From positions 1,798,001 to 1,862,000 of the forward strand of contig CP148074.1 of NCBI GenBank assembly GCA_037482215.1: 64,000 nucleotides of DNA, in the 5' to 3' direction. Below, in pieces: positions 45,909 to 54,895 of this stretch (position 1 is the stretch's first letter; each line of letters opens with the position of its first letter). A program made the translations under genes and the position numbers. This stretch comes from Pseudomonas mendocina. Lineage in GTDB: Bacteria; Pseudomonadota; Gammaproteobacteria; Pseudomonadales; Pseudomonadaceae. Below the pieces are notes generated by a model, which was not told the DNA's origin, ran no database searches, and saw only the letters and a list, made by a program, of their open reading frames with translations.

Positions 45909-47637
45909 CCCAGAAAAAAATACGCAGAATGATGCGTTAGCCGGTTTGCTGGGCTTGGGCAGCCACTCTGCCCGAAAGAGCCATTACCCCGAGCTGATGG
46001 CGCGCCTGGATGAGTTGGAAACCGAGCGTAACCGCTACAAGTGGCTGTTTGAGCATGCGGTACACGGGATTTTTCAGGCCAGTATTCAGGATGGTCTTTT
46101 GGCCGCAAACCCCGCATTGGCGCGTATGCTCGGTTACGACAGCCCGCAGGACGTGTTGCTGTCCACGGGAGGCTTAGCTAAATCGTTGGTTGTTGGCGGC
46201 AGCCGCGAGCTTGAGCACATCCGTGATGTGTTGATGCACGAGCCTGGCCTGTTCAGCTATGAGACACAACTGCGCCGGCGCGATGGCAGTGTCATTGATG
46301 TGTTGATGAACCTGCTGATCAAACCCGATGAAGACGGCTTGCTGGAAGGGTTTGTTGCAGACATCACCGAGCGTAAGCAGGCTCAGCAGCACTTACAGCA
46401 ACTCAATGACGAACTCGAGCAGCGGGTTGCCGAGCGCACCCGTGAGCTGGAGGAGGCCAATCGCAATCTGTTGCAGCAGATCGTTGAACGTAAGCAGATC
46501 GAGAAGGCCCTGCGTGTGGCGCGTGATGCAGCTGAAGAGGCCAATCGCAGCAAGGACAAATACCTGGCAGCCGCCAGTCATGACCTGCTGCAACCACTCA
46601 ATGCGGCCCGCTTGCTGATCTCCACGCTGCGTGAGCGTGATCTTCCTGCAAGTGAAAAGAATCTGGTTGAGCGCAGTCATCAGGCCCTGGAAGGCGCTGA
46701 GGATTTGCTGACAGACCTGCTGGAGATATCTCGTCTCGATCAGTCCGCAATTAAGGCTGATATGGATACCTACAGCCTTGAGGAAGTCCTTTCGCCGCTG
46801 GCTTCTGAGTTCCAGCCAGTGGCAGAAGCGGCCGGGCTGAATTTGCGCGTGCGCAGCAGTAAATGTCAGATTCAGACCGACCTGCGCCTGTTAACCCGGA
46901 TATTGCGTAACTTCCTCAGTAACGCCTGCCGTTATACCGATTCCGGCGGCATTCTGCTGGCTGCGCGCAAACGGGGAGAGTTTGTAGAGCTGCAAGTGTG
47001 GGATAGCGGCCGTGGTATCCCTGAAGATCAGCTGGAAACAGTGTTTCTGGAGTTCAGCCAGCTGAATGTGGAGCGGGCCTCCGAGCGTAAAGGGGTAGGG
47101 CTAGGCCTTGCCATCGTCGAACGAATTGCACGTATCCTCGGTTGCCCGATTACCGTGCGTTCTCAGGTCGGCCGGGGGTCTATCTTCAGTATTCGCGTGC
47201 CATTGGCCAAGGTTAGCCGGCGTAATCCTCCCAGCATCATGCGGGCGCCGCAGCAGAGTTTGGGGGACCCTCTGCCCGGGCGTCGTCTGTTAGTGCTGGA
47301 CAACGAGCTGAGCATTCTTCACAGCATGTCGGCGTTGTTAGAGCAGTGGGGATGTGAAGTAAAAACCGCCACCGATCTGAACAGCGCGCTACAGGTTCTG
47401 GCGGGGCAGGCACCAGAGTTGATCCTCGCCGATTACCATTTGGATCAGGGCGTGTTGGGATGCGATGTAATTCATTACCTGCGTGATCACTATGCGCTGG
47501 ATATACCAGCGGTGATGATCACCGCCGATCGCAGTGATCAGTGCCGACGAATTTTGCAGAGCATGGGGCTGCCGTTGCTGAACAAACCGGTTAAACCGGG
47601 CAAGTTGCGGGCCGTGCTGACTCAGCTGCTTCAATAG
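45892..47637 (+). CDS. ercS: Hybrid sensor histidine kinase ErcS-type
   Basis: A 581-residue cytoplasmic kinase without TM helices. Order: PAS domain (about 35-150), coiled coil with LEQRVAERTRELEEANRN (about 165-215), HisKA with phospho-acceptor His230 (AASHDLLQPL), HATPase (NFLSNACRYTDSG, GRGIPEDQ, GVGLGLAIVERI), and a C-terminal receiver with Asp514 (ILADYHLDQG) and LNKPVKPGK. ATG 45892 overlaps the ercA end by 17 bases and has GAGG six bases upstream. Role: part of the signalling network controlling PQQ-dependent alcohol oxidation. Confidence 0.88.
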   Translation: MPRHSDPEKNTQNDALAGLLGLGSHSARKSHYPELMARLDELETERNRYKWLFEHAVHGIFQASIQDGLLAANPALARMLGYDSPQDVLLSTGGLAKSLVVGGSRELEHIRDVLMHEPGLFSYETQLRRRDGSVIDVLMNLLIKPDEDGLLEGFVADITERKQAQQHLQQLNDELEQRVAERTRELEEANRNLLQQIVERKQIEKALRVARDAAEEANRSKDKYLAAASHDLLQPLNAARLLISTLRERDLPASEKNLVERSHQALEGAEDLLTDLLEISRLDQSAIKADMDTYSLEEVLSPLASEFQPVAEAAGLNLRVRSSKCQIQTDLRLLTRILRNFLSNACRYTDSGGILLAARKRGEFVELQVWDSGRGIPEDQLETVFLEFSQLNVERASERKGVGLGLAIVERIARILGCPITVRSQVGRGSIFSIRVPLAKVSRRNPPSIMRAPQQSLGDPLPGRRLLVLDNELSILHSMSALLEQWGCEVKTATDLNSALQVLAGQAPELILADYHLDQGVLGCDVIHYLRDHYALDIPAVMITADRSDQCRRILQSMGLPLLNKPVKPGKLRAVLTQLLQ

Positions 47638-48001
47638 ATGATCTTTTATAGGTGGCCTGATGTGCTTTGAGCGTTAAGGCTTGGAGCACTTAGGAGAAAT
47701 TATAAGAATAGGGCTGCCTGATTAAGTCGGTGCTTGCAATCGTTAAAGTTCGATAAAGGCACTTTGCCAAGTTGCAGGTGTGGTGATCGTACTAGTCAGA
47801 AATACAGCCTGATAAGACGCTTCTCATTTTTCATGATCGCTCTTTTAAAGAGTATGCGCTCGGGATTTATATCCTTACCAATAAAGCCTATAGCACCGTA
47901 GCTATGGGCTTTTATGCATTCGAAATGACTGCGAATAATCTAGGCGGTAGGAGTTTAACTCCTGTGTCTGAGAATTAACTGTGCCATTACAAGGAGCGTT
48001 T
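47638..48001. promoter_or_regulatory. Intergenic region with hairpin and palindrome before DUF3472 gene
   Basis: A 364-base AT-rich gap. AAAGCCTATAGC (47883-47894) and GCTATGGGCTTT (47901-47912) form a 12-bp stem with one G-T pair and loop ACCGTA, terminator-like but ~245 bases after ercS. AGGAGTT-T-AACTCCT at 47949-47963 is a perfect palindrome ~40 bases before the next start, a candidate operator. A small RNA ending at the hairpin is possible. Confidence 0.45.
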
Positions 48002-49027
48002 GTGAAATTCGCAATTGCTAAGAAGTTGTTGTTGCCCGCGTTACTGATAGTTAGCCCCCTGAGCCATGCTGTTGTGGCCGGTGGTATTGTCTCGATTCGT
48101 AATGTGTGGCCAGCAGGTGCGAGCTATAACCAGATGGCGTTCTACCAGCAGATCAGCAATGACGGCGGCCCCAAATCACACTATTTCTGGGCAAACCAGT
48201 TTCATTTTAAAGGAGGCGATGGCGGTTATATTGGCCTGCAAAATCGTGGCAATGGCGTTCACGCTTTTAATTATTCAATATGGAAAGCTAAGGGTTGGAA
48301 GTCCGGCAACTGCAAACACTTCTCCCATGAGGGATCAGGTGTTCAATGTCAGGTTGAGTATCCTTGGAAAACGGGTCATATCTACCAGTTGAAGGTACTA
48401 AAAGAAGGTAACTTGGTTAAAGGTGTTATTTATGACTTTATGACTGGGCAGGCCAAGACAGTTGGCGTAATTGAAGTGACAGAGACGTTTGGTGGGCTTT
48501 ATGCTTCGTCAGGTTTCGTCGAAGAGTATTCACAAGGCAATGGTCAGTTGTCTTCGTGTAGCGTTATCGGGGCTCAGAGCTCTGTCTTTTATAATCCAGT
48601 GGCTAATGATTCAGTAAGGGCTGAGCAAAGCACTAAAACATATGGTAACTGCAATGATGGATATATCGTTCAGGCTGCCTGTAATGCGAGTGCCTGCATC
48701 AATGTCATTAACGATCTAGGTGCGATACCGTCGCCCAGCGTAAAGCAAGTACCGGTGGTTCACAGTAATGATCTGGGTGCGCAGACCATTGCCAACGCTC
48801 TGAGTGATACGCAACAGGTGACGATTCAAACAACCAAGAGCAATTGGGCGCCGAATATCTTCTTCCCAAGTCCGGGGCAGTACAAATGGAAGTCGATCTT
48901 TGTTGATCACCGGGCGAGCAACACTTCGTCCCTGCACATTAACGGTTCGTTGCTTACGTTGAGTAAAGGCCAGCAGCTGAGTTATGTCTCGGATGGCAAG
49001 TCTTGGAACGCTGTAACCGTTCAATAA
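48002..49027 (+). CDS. Secreted DUF3472-domain protein
   Basis: A 341-residue exported protein. Translation begins at GTG 48002 with AAGGAG five bases upstream; the signal peptide is KFAIAKKLLLPALLIVSPLS then HA. The domain at residues ~25-200 (FWANQFHFKGGDGGYIGLQNR, split as FWANQFHF and GGDGGYIGLQN) looks like DUF3472. Six cysteines suggest disulfides. The C-terminal ~100 residues form a separate beta-rich tail. The gene is visibly richer in A and T than its neighbours, which suggests horizontal acquisition. Function unknown. Confidence 0.7.
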   Translation: MKFAIAKKLLLPALLIVSPLSHAVVAGGIVSIRNVWPAGASYNQMAFYQQISNDGGPKSHYFWANQFHFKGGDGGYIGLQNRGNGVHAFNYSIWKAKGWKSGNCKHFSHEGSGVQCQVEYPWKTGHIYQLKVLKEGNLVKGVIYDFMTGQAKTVGVIEVTETFGGLYASSGFVEEYSQGNGQLSSCSVIGAQSSVFYNPVANDSVRAEQSTKTYGNCNDGYIVQAACNASACINVINDLGAIPSPSVKQVPVVHSNDLGAQTIANALSDTQQVTIQTTKSNWAPNIFFPSPGQYKWKSIFVDHRASNTSSLHINGSLLTLSKGQQLSYVSDGKSWNAVTVQ

Positions 49028-49037
49028 CGCTTATGAA

Positions 49038-49065
49038 GCCCGGGCCGTGTATATCCAGGCCCGGC
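49038..49065. terminator. Terminator-like hairpin between convergent genes
   Basis: CCGGGCC (49040-49046) pairs with GGCCCGG (49058-49064), 11-base loop, in the 67-base gap between the DUF3472 and DUF3087 gene ends. There is no long T-run. Confidence 0.55.
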
Positions 49066-49094
49066 GTCTTCTGAAAATTATTGGTTGAACGCTC

Positions 49095-49640
49095 TTAGCT
49101 GCGTTGAGCCGGAATCTTTTTGACCTCATCCAACCATTGTTGGTAGAGGCGCAGCTGCTCGGTATCTAGGTTCAGCTCTTCCATGCGCTCTTTGTGCTGA
49201 TCAATCTCTTTGACCATCTCGCTTAAGGCACTGGAGTTGCCATCCAGCTGATGCATTTGGGTAACGCCCAGGTGATAGAAACGCAGCAGCTTCATCGCGC
49301 TTTCATTGCGGGCACCAACCCCGGCTTTAACGTGGTGCATAACATTGGTGATGCGCATCAGGCTGCGCTTGAGGTTCCAGCCATAAGCAGCCTCGGCCAT
49401 GAAGGGCTGGTGCCACAGCACACCCCGGACGAACGCGACAGTCGCTGCCAGTGCGACCAGCACACCGCCAAGATTCCAGCGGAAGTTATCACCGCCCTCA
49501 GAGCCGAAGAGCATAACGGCAGTGCTTGATAGCAGCATGGCCAGGGCAATGAACACAACAGCAATCACCAAGGTGCTGCGGCGGGTTTTCTGGCGATAGG
49601 TTTCGGGGCTGCGGGGTTGAATCTCGAAGAGTGCGGTCAC
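49095..49640 (-). CDS. DUF3087 family membrane protein
   Basis: A 181-residue protein with two TM helices (about residues 24-48 and 57-78) and a soluble helical C-terminus. The opening FEIQPRSPETYRQKTRRS resembles DUF3087. I place the start at GTG 49640, with GAGAAAA upstream; a longer frame from 49688 has no ribosome-binding site. Function unknown. Confidence 0.65.
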   Translation of the reverse strand: MTALFEIQPRSPETYRQKTRRSTLVIAVVFIALAMLLSSTAVMLFGSEGGDNFRWNLGGVLVALAATVAFVRGVLWHQPFMAEAAYGWNLKRSLMRITNVMHHVKAGVGARNESAMKLLRFYHLGVTQMHQLDGNSSALSEMVKEIDQHKERMEELNLDTEQLRLYQQWLDEVKKIPAQRS

Positions 49641-49771
49641 GGTTTTCTCACTTGAGCACAAAAACTGGAAGGCCAGTTGTAATAGCAATGGCTGAGACAG
49701 ATTATGCGCGATAACCCTGCTAGGGGTATTGTTGCCATCCCGCTGATATTGCTAAAGGATTTTTCTGTTCT

Positions 49772-50377
49772 ATGCGCCCATTGCTTATACAACTGCTACT
49801 GACTCTTGGCTTGGCACTGAGTTCGGGTGCTGCTTTGGCCAAGGTGGATGTGCAGGCCGGGATGCACAAAACGTTGGGCATGATGCTGGTGGTTAAAATA
49901 TCGGAAGACATCGTGCCTGGCGATTACGAGGCCTTGCTGCGCGGCATCAGGCAGCATCCGGGTAAGTACCAGAAGAAGATTGCCATGCTCGACAGCATTG
50001 GTGGCAATGTCACTGAGGCCATGAAACTGGGCAGGCTGCTGCGGGAAACCGGCTTCGAAACCCTGGTGCCTTCGACGGGTGTTTGTCAGGGCAGCTGTGT
50101 GTATGTGCTGGTGGCTGGCGTGAAAAAGTCCGTGCGTGGCCATGTTGGGCTGCACAAACCTTATTACGCGGGCAGTGACTCGATTCACAGCGTTAGCCGC
50201 AGCAACGATCCGCGTTACAGCGCTACCACGTACTTCCGGGAAATGGGCATGCCAATGGGGTTGCTGGAGCTGATGCTGAGTACGCAGCCGAATCGTATGC
50301 GGGTGCTGACACGGGATGAGCTGGTTCGTTACAAGCTCACTCCGGAAACGCTTCCGGCTGTTAAACCTAAGGCATAG
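49772..50377 (+). CDS. Periplasmic ClpP/crotonase-fold protein (COG3904-like)
   Basis: A 201-residue protein with a signal peptide ending ALA (about residue 23). The core LDSIGGNVTEAMKLGRLLRE then STGVCQGSCVYVLVAGVKKS and GLHKPYY has the pattern of ClpP-like periplasmic proteins, where Gly-Gly-Asn and the Cys-x-x-Ser-Cys loop form the would-be oxyanion hole and nucleophile region. Substrate and activity are unknown. It is a single-gene unit bounded by terminator-like hairpins. Confidence 0.7.
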   Translation: MRPLLIQLLLTLGLALSSGAALAKVDVQAGMHKTLGMMLVVKISEDIVPGDYEALLRGIRQHPGKYQKKIAMLDSIGGNVTEAMKLGRLLRETGFETLVPSTGVCQGSCVYVLVAGVKKSVRGHVGLHKPYYAGSDSIHSVSRSNDPRYSATTYFREMGMPMGLLELMLSTQPNRMRVLTRDELVRYKLTPETLPAVKPKA

Positions 50378-50384
50378 CAGTCGG

Positions 50385-50404
50385 GGCGCGGCCTGAGCCG
50401 CGCC
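50385..50404. terminator. GC-rich hairpin between convergent genes
   Basis: GGCGCGGC and GCCGCGCC form a perfect 8-bp stem with loop CTGA in the 44-base gap between the COG3904-like gene and ydbL. Confidence 0.6.
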
Positions 50405-50421
50405 GCCTTAATGCCATTCGG

Positions 50422-50766
50422 CTATTTGCGTTGCCACTGCCCCTGGGACTGGATGTATTGCCCTGCCGGGGTTTTGTCGATGGCTTTTTGTCCGGCGATG
50501 GCTTCCACGTCGGTCAGCTTAATGCCGTTCTGTGCAGCCAGCTTTTGGTATTCAGCGCGGCGGGCTTCGTTGATCAGTTTGGCAATCTCGGCGGCCTGGC
50601 CTCCGGGTTTCACGACGCCTAAGTAACCATTGGGTTGTTCACCTAACTGGCCGCTGGCTTTGGCGTCACTGAGTGCCGACATCGCATCATTCAAGGTAAG
50701 GGCTGCCGCTGGAAGGCTCAGGGCAAGCAGTAGGGCCAAGCTGGCAATACGTTGGAAAGTCTTCAT
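50422..50766 (-). CDS. ydbL: YdbL family periplasmic protein (DUF1318)
   Basis: A 114-residue protein with a signal peptide (MKTFQRIASLALLLALSLPA) and the DUF1318 pattern AKASGQLGEQPNGYLGVV and NEARRAEYQKLAAQNG. In E. coli YdbL modulates the YdbH-YnbE complex that carries phospholipids to the outer membrane. It is the last gene of ydbH-ynbE-ydbL, ten bases after ynbE. The ATG at 50766 is chosen by the signal peptide. Confidence 0.88.
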   Translation of the reverse strand: MKTFQRIASLALLLALSLPAAALTLNDAMSALSDAKASGQLGEQPNGYLGVVKPGGQAAEIAKLINEARRAEYQKLAAQNGIKLTDVEAIAGQKAIDKTPAGQYIQSQGQWQRK

Positions 50767-50776
50767 ACAGGGCTCC

Positions 50777-50968
50777 TTAGAACAGTCCGCTGGATTCGTT
50801 GAATACGTTGTCCAGTGCTTTATCGACCTTGATGTAAATCTCGTGCTCAACCTTCACATTCAGGTTGATGTTGATCGGTTCATTGGGCATCGCCAATTGC
50901 ACCGTCGGGGTACAGGCTGCGCTGAGAAATCCCAGTAGCACGACGGCCAGGTGGTTGCGCAAGCGCAT
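50777..50968 (-). CDS. ynbE: YnbE family outer-membrane lipoprotein
   Basis: A 63-residue lipoprotein with lipobox LSAAC (Cys about residue 19) and the YnbE core PTVQLAMPNEPININLNVKV, which forms beta-strands stacking on YdbH. In E. coli YnbE bridges YdbH to the outer membrane. The start at 50968 has AGGAGA upstream. A longer frame reaching 51064 overlaps ydbH and is rejected. Confidence 0.9.
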   Translation of the reverse strand: MRLRNHLAVVLLGFLSAACTPTVQLAMPNEPININLNVKVEHEIYIKVDKALDNVFNESSGLF

Positions 50969-51017
50969 GTCACGTCTCCTTGTATTGGCTAACGGCCTTC
51001 TGATGGCCGCAGTGTGT

Positions 51018-53612
51018 CTAACGCTGTTCACTCGCTTCGCGTTCAAGCATGCGCTTCTGAACACGCTGTTTGATAACTTCGCTGACTTTATCGCTCAGTT
51101 GCAGGCTGGCCAGCAAGGTCGGTATGTCTTCCTGCAAGTTGATGTTGAAGTGGATAGGGCGGCCCTTTTCAATGGCCTGGTTTTGCCCTTCAAGGCGTAT
51201 ACCCAAATTCAGTTTGCCTTGTGGATCATAGTTGACCTGGCTGCTCAGTGTGCTGAATTGGAAATCCTCCAGCGATTGAGTCACCAGCTGCATGGCCGGG
51301 TTACTGCGCCCCAGCTGGCGGATGCGTTCAGAGTTGAATTGAAGTTTTCCACCGGGCTCGCGTGCCTGTACGTGGCCGTCATTGATGCTGAATCCATCTG
51401 CGTTCAGTTGCAGCGGCAGGTGTCCGTCGATGGTGCCATGCCCGGCCAGTCCTTCGGTGGGGTAGAGGATAAACAGTTGTTCAAGTTCCAGCCCCTCAAG
51501 CTCAAAGGGGAAGGTCAGTGTGCTGTTATCCAACTTCCACTGACCGGAGGGCAGGTGAAGTTTGCCGCCGACCAGGGCGCTCTCGGCTTTCGTTAATTGC
51601 AGCGTGCCTGCGCTGGCTGACTGCAACGGTGCCTGATAGCTGCCTTGGAGTTGCAGCGGGCCGAGCGCAATGCCGGGGTTGGCTTGCTCCAAAGTCAGGT
51701 CGGGGAGGTCGAGTTGAAGGGAATTGCTCGTGATCTTTACCTTCGGATTGCCACTAAGGCCCGTCAGCTCGGTGCGGTCGTAGATGCCTGCAAGCCCTTT
51801 GCCTGTGAGGTTCAGGCTTATCTCCGGGAAATTCTGACTGGGCTTAAGTGTGAGTTTGGCGCTGGCTTTGAGGCGGCCGTTATTCAGTTCAAGCAGTGCT
51901 GGCCATGCACTGAAGCTGCCCTGTAATGGGTTGCCACTGCGTAGGAATATTTCTGCAAGCTGGGCGTTAATGTCCAGGCCTTTAGTGCTGCTGTTCTGGA
52001 TGGTTAGTTGGGTGCTGAGCTGGGCGTCATTACGCAGGTTGCCGTTGAGGCTGATGCTGTCAGTGTCGACTTTTACCGGGCCTTGCCAGTACCAACGCTG
52101 GGCATTCAACTGTTCATGTATAGGCTTGGCGGCAATGTCGAGGTCGCCTTGAAGCGTCCATGCCTGTGCTGAGTTATCGACAATTTTGCCTTCTAGGTGG
52201 AGATTTTGGCTGCGGGCCTCAACGTCATCAGCTTGCCACTGGCTGTAGCTCAGCTGTTTGGCGGACAGTGTTGAACCGTTGTTGAGTTGAACGTGGAATT
52301 GTTGTGGGGCGATATAGCCATTTAGCTTGAGCTGAGCCTTGAGCTTTTTAAGGCTTAGCTCTGCAAGGCTCAGGCTGAGATTGTTGGCGTTCACTTGCGT
52401 GTCTACCAGTTGCACAGCCCAAGGCAGGTTGTTGGAGAGAATCAGTGTGCCGTCTGCAACCAAGGGGGCCTTGCCCTGCATCATCAGCTGAGCCTTGACC
52501 GGCAGCGAGCGTCCGGCCAGCCCTTCAGCAACTTCGCTGGGGAGTGTTGTCGGTTGGATTTTGATTTGCACGGCATCTGGGTTCAGTCCCGCAGGCAAGA
52601 GCTGGCTGAGCTCTGCGGAAATCTCACTGAGGGTTAGGTTGCTGCTCAGACTCTCGGCCAGCCACTGCCCGTCGACGCTCTTGGCTGTGGCATCCAGTTG
52701 TCCTTGTATCTGGCCAATGCCGGGGATCGGCCAGGGTTGCGGCAAGTTGGCGTATGCGGTCAGTGCGCCAGTCGCTTGTGCGAGGGACTCAGCGCGCAGC
52801 GGCCCAGAAGGCAGCAGCAGGCTGGCTTGGGCTTCGATCCGTGCGCTTTGTGGCGCTTGTGAGAGCTGTCGAGCTGAGTCTGGTAACCACTGCTGCAGCC
52901 AGCTGTGCAGTGCTGCGGCCTGCTGGATATCCGCATTCACCAACGTGTGCCAGAACTGCCCGTTAGCCTTGGGCTCCAAGCTAGTCAGCAGGAGCAACTG
53001 CGGCCGCTGGTTGATGGCCAGATCAACTTGCAGGTGGGGGGCATAACGAATGCCAAGCAGCCGAGCCTGCCAGTCAAGCTCGTTGCCATCGTGCTGCAAG
53101 GCCAGCCTGACGCTGAGATCCAGGTTCAAATCCGGCGCATAACGTGACGTGTTTTTTGCCTGTAACGCACCAGATAGGGTGCAGCGTTGCTGAGCGCAGG
53201 GGACTTGCAGTTCTAACTGTTTCACGTCCAGCCGCGCTGGTATCAATGCGATAAGGTTCGCTGTGCTTGGAACATCTACAGCAGTGGGGGCTGCGTCATC
53301 TGTCGATTCGCTGTCGGTAATGCTTACGTTGGCATGTTCGAGAGAGATCTGACGTAACCACGGAGCTGGGCGCTTGAAATCCAGCCATTCAGCACGTAAT
53401 CCCTTCAGCTCTACGCGGGCTGTGGGGTGCGTGAAGTCCAGCTGTTGCAGCTGTAGACCATCAGATGAAAGGCGTAACCCTTGCCATTCAATTTGGCTGA
53501 TTTGTTGCTGGTCAAGCAGACGGTTAACGCCCAACCACGCTACAGCAAAGAGGATAAGTACAAGTAAAAACAGCCATGCTGTCAGTCGCAGCCAGATACG
53601 GCGGCCCGGCAT
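51018..53612 (-). CDS. ydbH: YdbH, AsmA-like intermembrane lipid transport protein
   Basis: An 864-residue protein with one N-terminal TM (about residues 8-28, LTAWLFLLVLILFAVAWLGV) and a long periplasmic body of repeated beta-strand units ending in a dicarboxylate-transport-domain-like C-terminus. Members of the TamB/YhdP/YdbH group form a hydrophobic groove that moves phospholipids across the periplasm. The ynbE and ydbL genes follow, which supports the assignment. It is the first gene of the operon. Confidence 0.88.
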   Translation of the reverse strand: MPGRRIWLRLTAWLFLLVLILFAVAWLGVNRLLDQQQISQIEWQGLRLSSDGLQLQQLDFTHPTARVELKGLRAEWLDFKRPAPWLRQISLEHANVSITDSESTDDAAPTAVDVPSTANLIALIPARLDVKQLELQVPCAQQRCTLSGALQAKNTSRYAPDLNLDLSVRLALQHDGNELDWQARLLGIRYAPHLQVDLAINQRPQLLLLTSLEPKANGQFWHTLVNADIQQAAALHSWLQQWLPDSARQLSQAPQSARIEAQASLLLPSGPLRAESLAQATGALTAYANLPQPWPIPGIGQIQGQLDATAKSVDGQWLAESLSSNLTLSEISAELSQLLPAGLNPDAVQIKIQPTTLPSEVAEGLAGRSLPVKAQLMMQGKAPLVADGTLILSNNLPWAVQLVDTQVNANNLSLSLAELSLKKLKAQLKLNGYIAPQQFHVQLNNGSTLSAKQLSYSQWQADDVEARSQNLHLEGKIVDNSAQAWTLQGDLDIAAKPIHEQLNAQRWYWQGPVKVDTDSISLNGNLRNDAQLSTQLTIQNSSTKGLDINAQLAEIFLRSGNPLQGSFSAWPALLELNNGRLKASAKLTLKPSQNFPEISLNLTGKGLAGIYDRTELTGLSGNPKVKITSNSLQLDLPDLTLEQANPGIALGPLQLQGSYQAPLQSASAGTLQLTKAESALVGGKLHLPSGQWKLDNSTLTFPFELEGLELEQLFILYPTEGLAGHGTIDGHLPLQLNADGFSINDGHVQAREPGGKLQFNSERIRQLGRSNPAMQLVTQSLEDFQFSTLSSQVNYDPQGKLNLGIRLEGQNQAIEKGRPIHFNINLQEDIPTLLASLQLSDKVSEVIKQRVQKRMLEREASEQR

Positions 53613-53705
53613 AACACTGATTCCTTTTATGTGTTACGAGTCCGGCGACCAGTGGCTGTGTCCGCCGTGTATGGCTTGAGTATACACAGCGTGTAAAACG
53701 AGTTT

Positions 53706-54791
53706 TTAGTCAGGTCGTAGCGGGCTGGGTGGACCCAAAGTGAACTTTCGCGCGATAAAGCGGGTAAGCGCAGGGCCGAACACCAGCACAATCACGAAAC
53801 GGAACATCTGCGCGGTGATGATAAAGGGCATATCCACCGGGCTGCCTGAGGCAATAATGGCAATCGAGTCGACCCCACCCGGGCTGCTGGCCAAATAAGC
53901 GGTAAGCGGGTCGATACCGAAAACCAGCACTAACACGGCTGCTGGAATCAGGCACAAAGCAATCATGGCCGCTAACAGCGCTACGACTTTGAAGAACGCA
54001 TTGACCGCAGCCTGACGCACCTCGCGGGTGAAGCGCAAGCCAATGCTCCAGCCCAGCAGTACAAACCCCAGCGCTTGCAGCCAGAACGGCGGGTGGGTGG
54101 ATAACAGTTCAGTGCTACCCAGGGCGAAGCCCAGAACGATGGCGATCAGAAAGATATTCGATGCTCTGGGTACCAGTCGGGCTATCAGCAGACTGCCACC
54201 GACCACGAGCAGCGCGCCAAGGGGCTCACCAGAACCGCCAAGGGGGGGAACCGATACGGAGGATGGAGCACTGCTGTTGCCAGCGAAAGCGCCCACTACC
54301 AGCGCGGCAACAAATGCCATCATCACAACCCGGGTGTACTGCACAAATGCCACCAGATGTGGGGCGGCGCCGTGCTGTTCCGAGAGGATTATCATCATAG
54401 GGGCCGCGCCGGGGAGCGATCCCCAGATACCCGTCGTGCCCGGTAAGACCTGGATGCGACTAACCAGAATCCCAACGCCCAGGCTGATCACCAGGACTGA
54501 AAGCGTGATGCCGCTATACAGCCACAGGTTATTAGCCGTATGTGGCAAGAGGTTTAGGGTTATGGAGGAGCCTATCAGGCAGCCGATTATTGCTTGGGCA
54601 ATGTTGGATAGCGATGTCGGTAACTTCAACTGCCAGCCCCGTGCCGTAACCCCGATACCGGCCAGCATTGCGCCTAACATAAACGCTGCTGGGGCGCTAA
54701 GTAATATCAGGACGCCGGAAGTACCTATTGAAACTATAATAAGTACCATCCACTGCTTAGGTGTTGAGATCGACTGCATCAAATAATTCAC
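53706..54791 (-). CDS. AbrB-family (duplicated AbrB) membrane protein
   Basis: A 361-residue protein with about ten TM helices in two similar halves. The repeats PAAFMLGAMLAGIGV near the N-terminus, LPGTTGIWGSLPGAAPMMIIL and AYLASSPGGVDSIAIIASGS are typical of the AbrB/AbrB_dup transporter-like family. It lies 104 bases downstream of, and in the same direction as, two citrate-synthase paralogs. It may carry a tricarboxylate or its precursor. Proteins of this family have been variously annotated as monooxygenases, without support from sequence. Confidence 0.78.
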   Translation of the reverse strand: MNYLMQSISTPKQWMVLIIVSIGTSGVLILLSAPAAFMLGAMLAGIGVTARGWQLKLPTSLSNIAQAIIGCLIGSSITLNLLPHTANNLWLYSGITLSVLVISLGVGILVSRIQVLPGTTGIWGSLPGAAPMMIILSEQHGAAPHLVAFVQYTRVVMMAFVAALVVGAFAGNSSAPSSVSVPPLGGSGEPLGALLVVGGSLLIARLVPRASNIFLIAIVLGFALGSTELLSTHPPFWLQALGFVLLGWSIGLRFTREVRQAAVNAFFKVVALLAAMIALCLIPAAVLVLVFGIDPLTAYLASSPGGVDSIAIIASGSPVDMPFIITAQMFRFVIVLVFGPALTRFIARKFTLGPPSPLRPD

Positions 54792-54895
54792 CTGCTAATA
54801 GGTGGTAATGATTTTGAATGATTAATTAAATGTCATTGGTTAAGGATTTTTATTTTTGGCTGGAGTCTGGATTGGGTTGCAGCAGTAAGTTTTAA

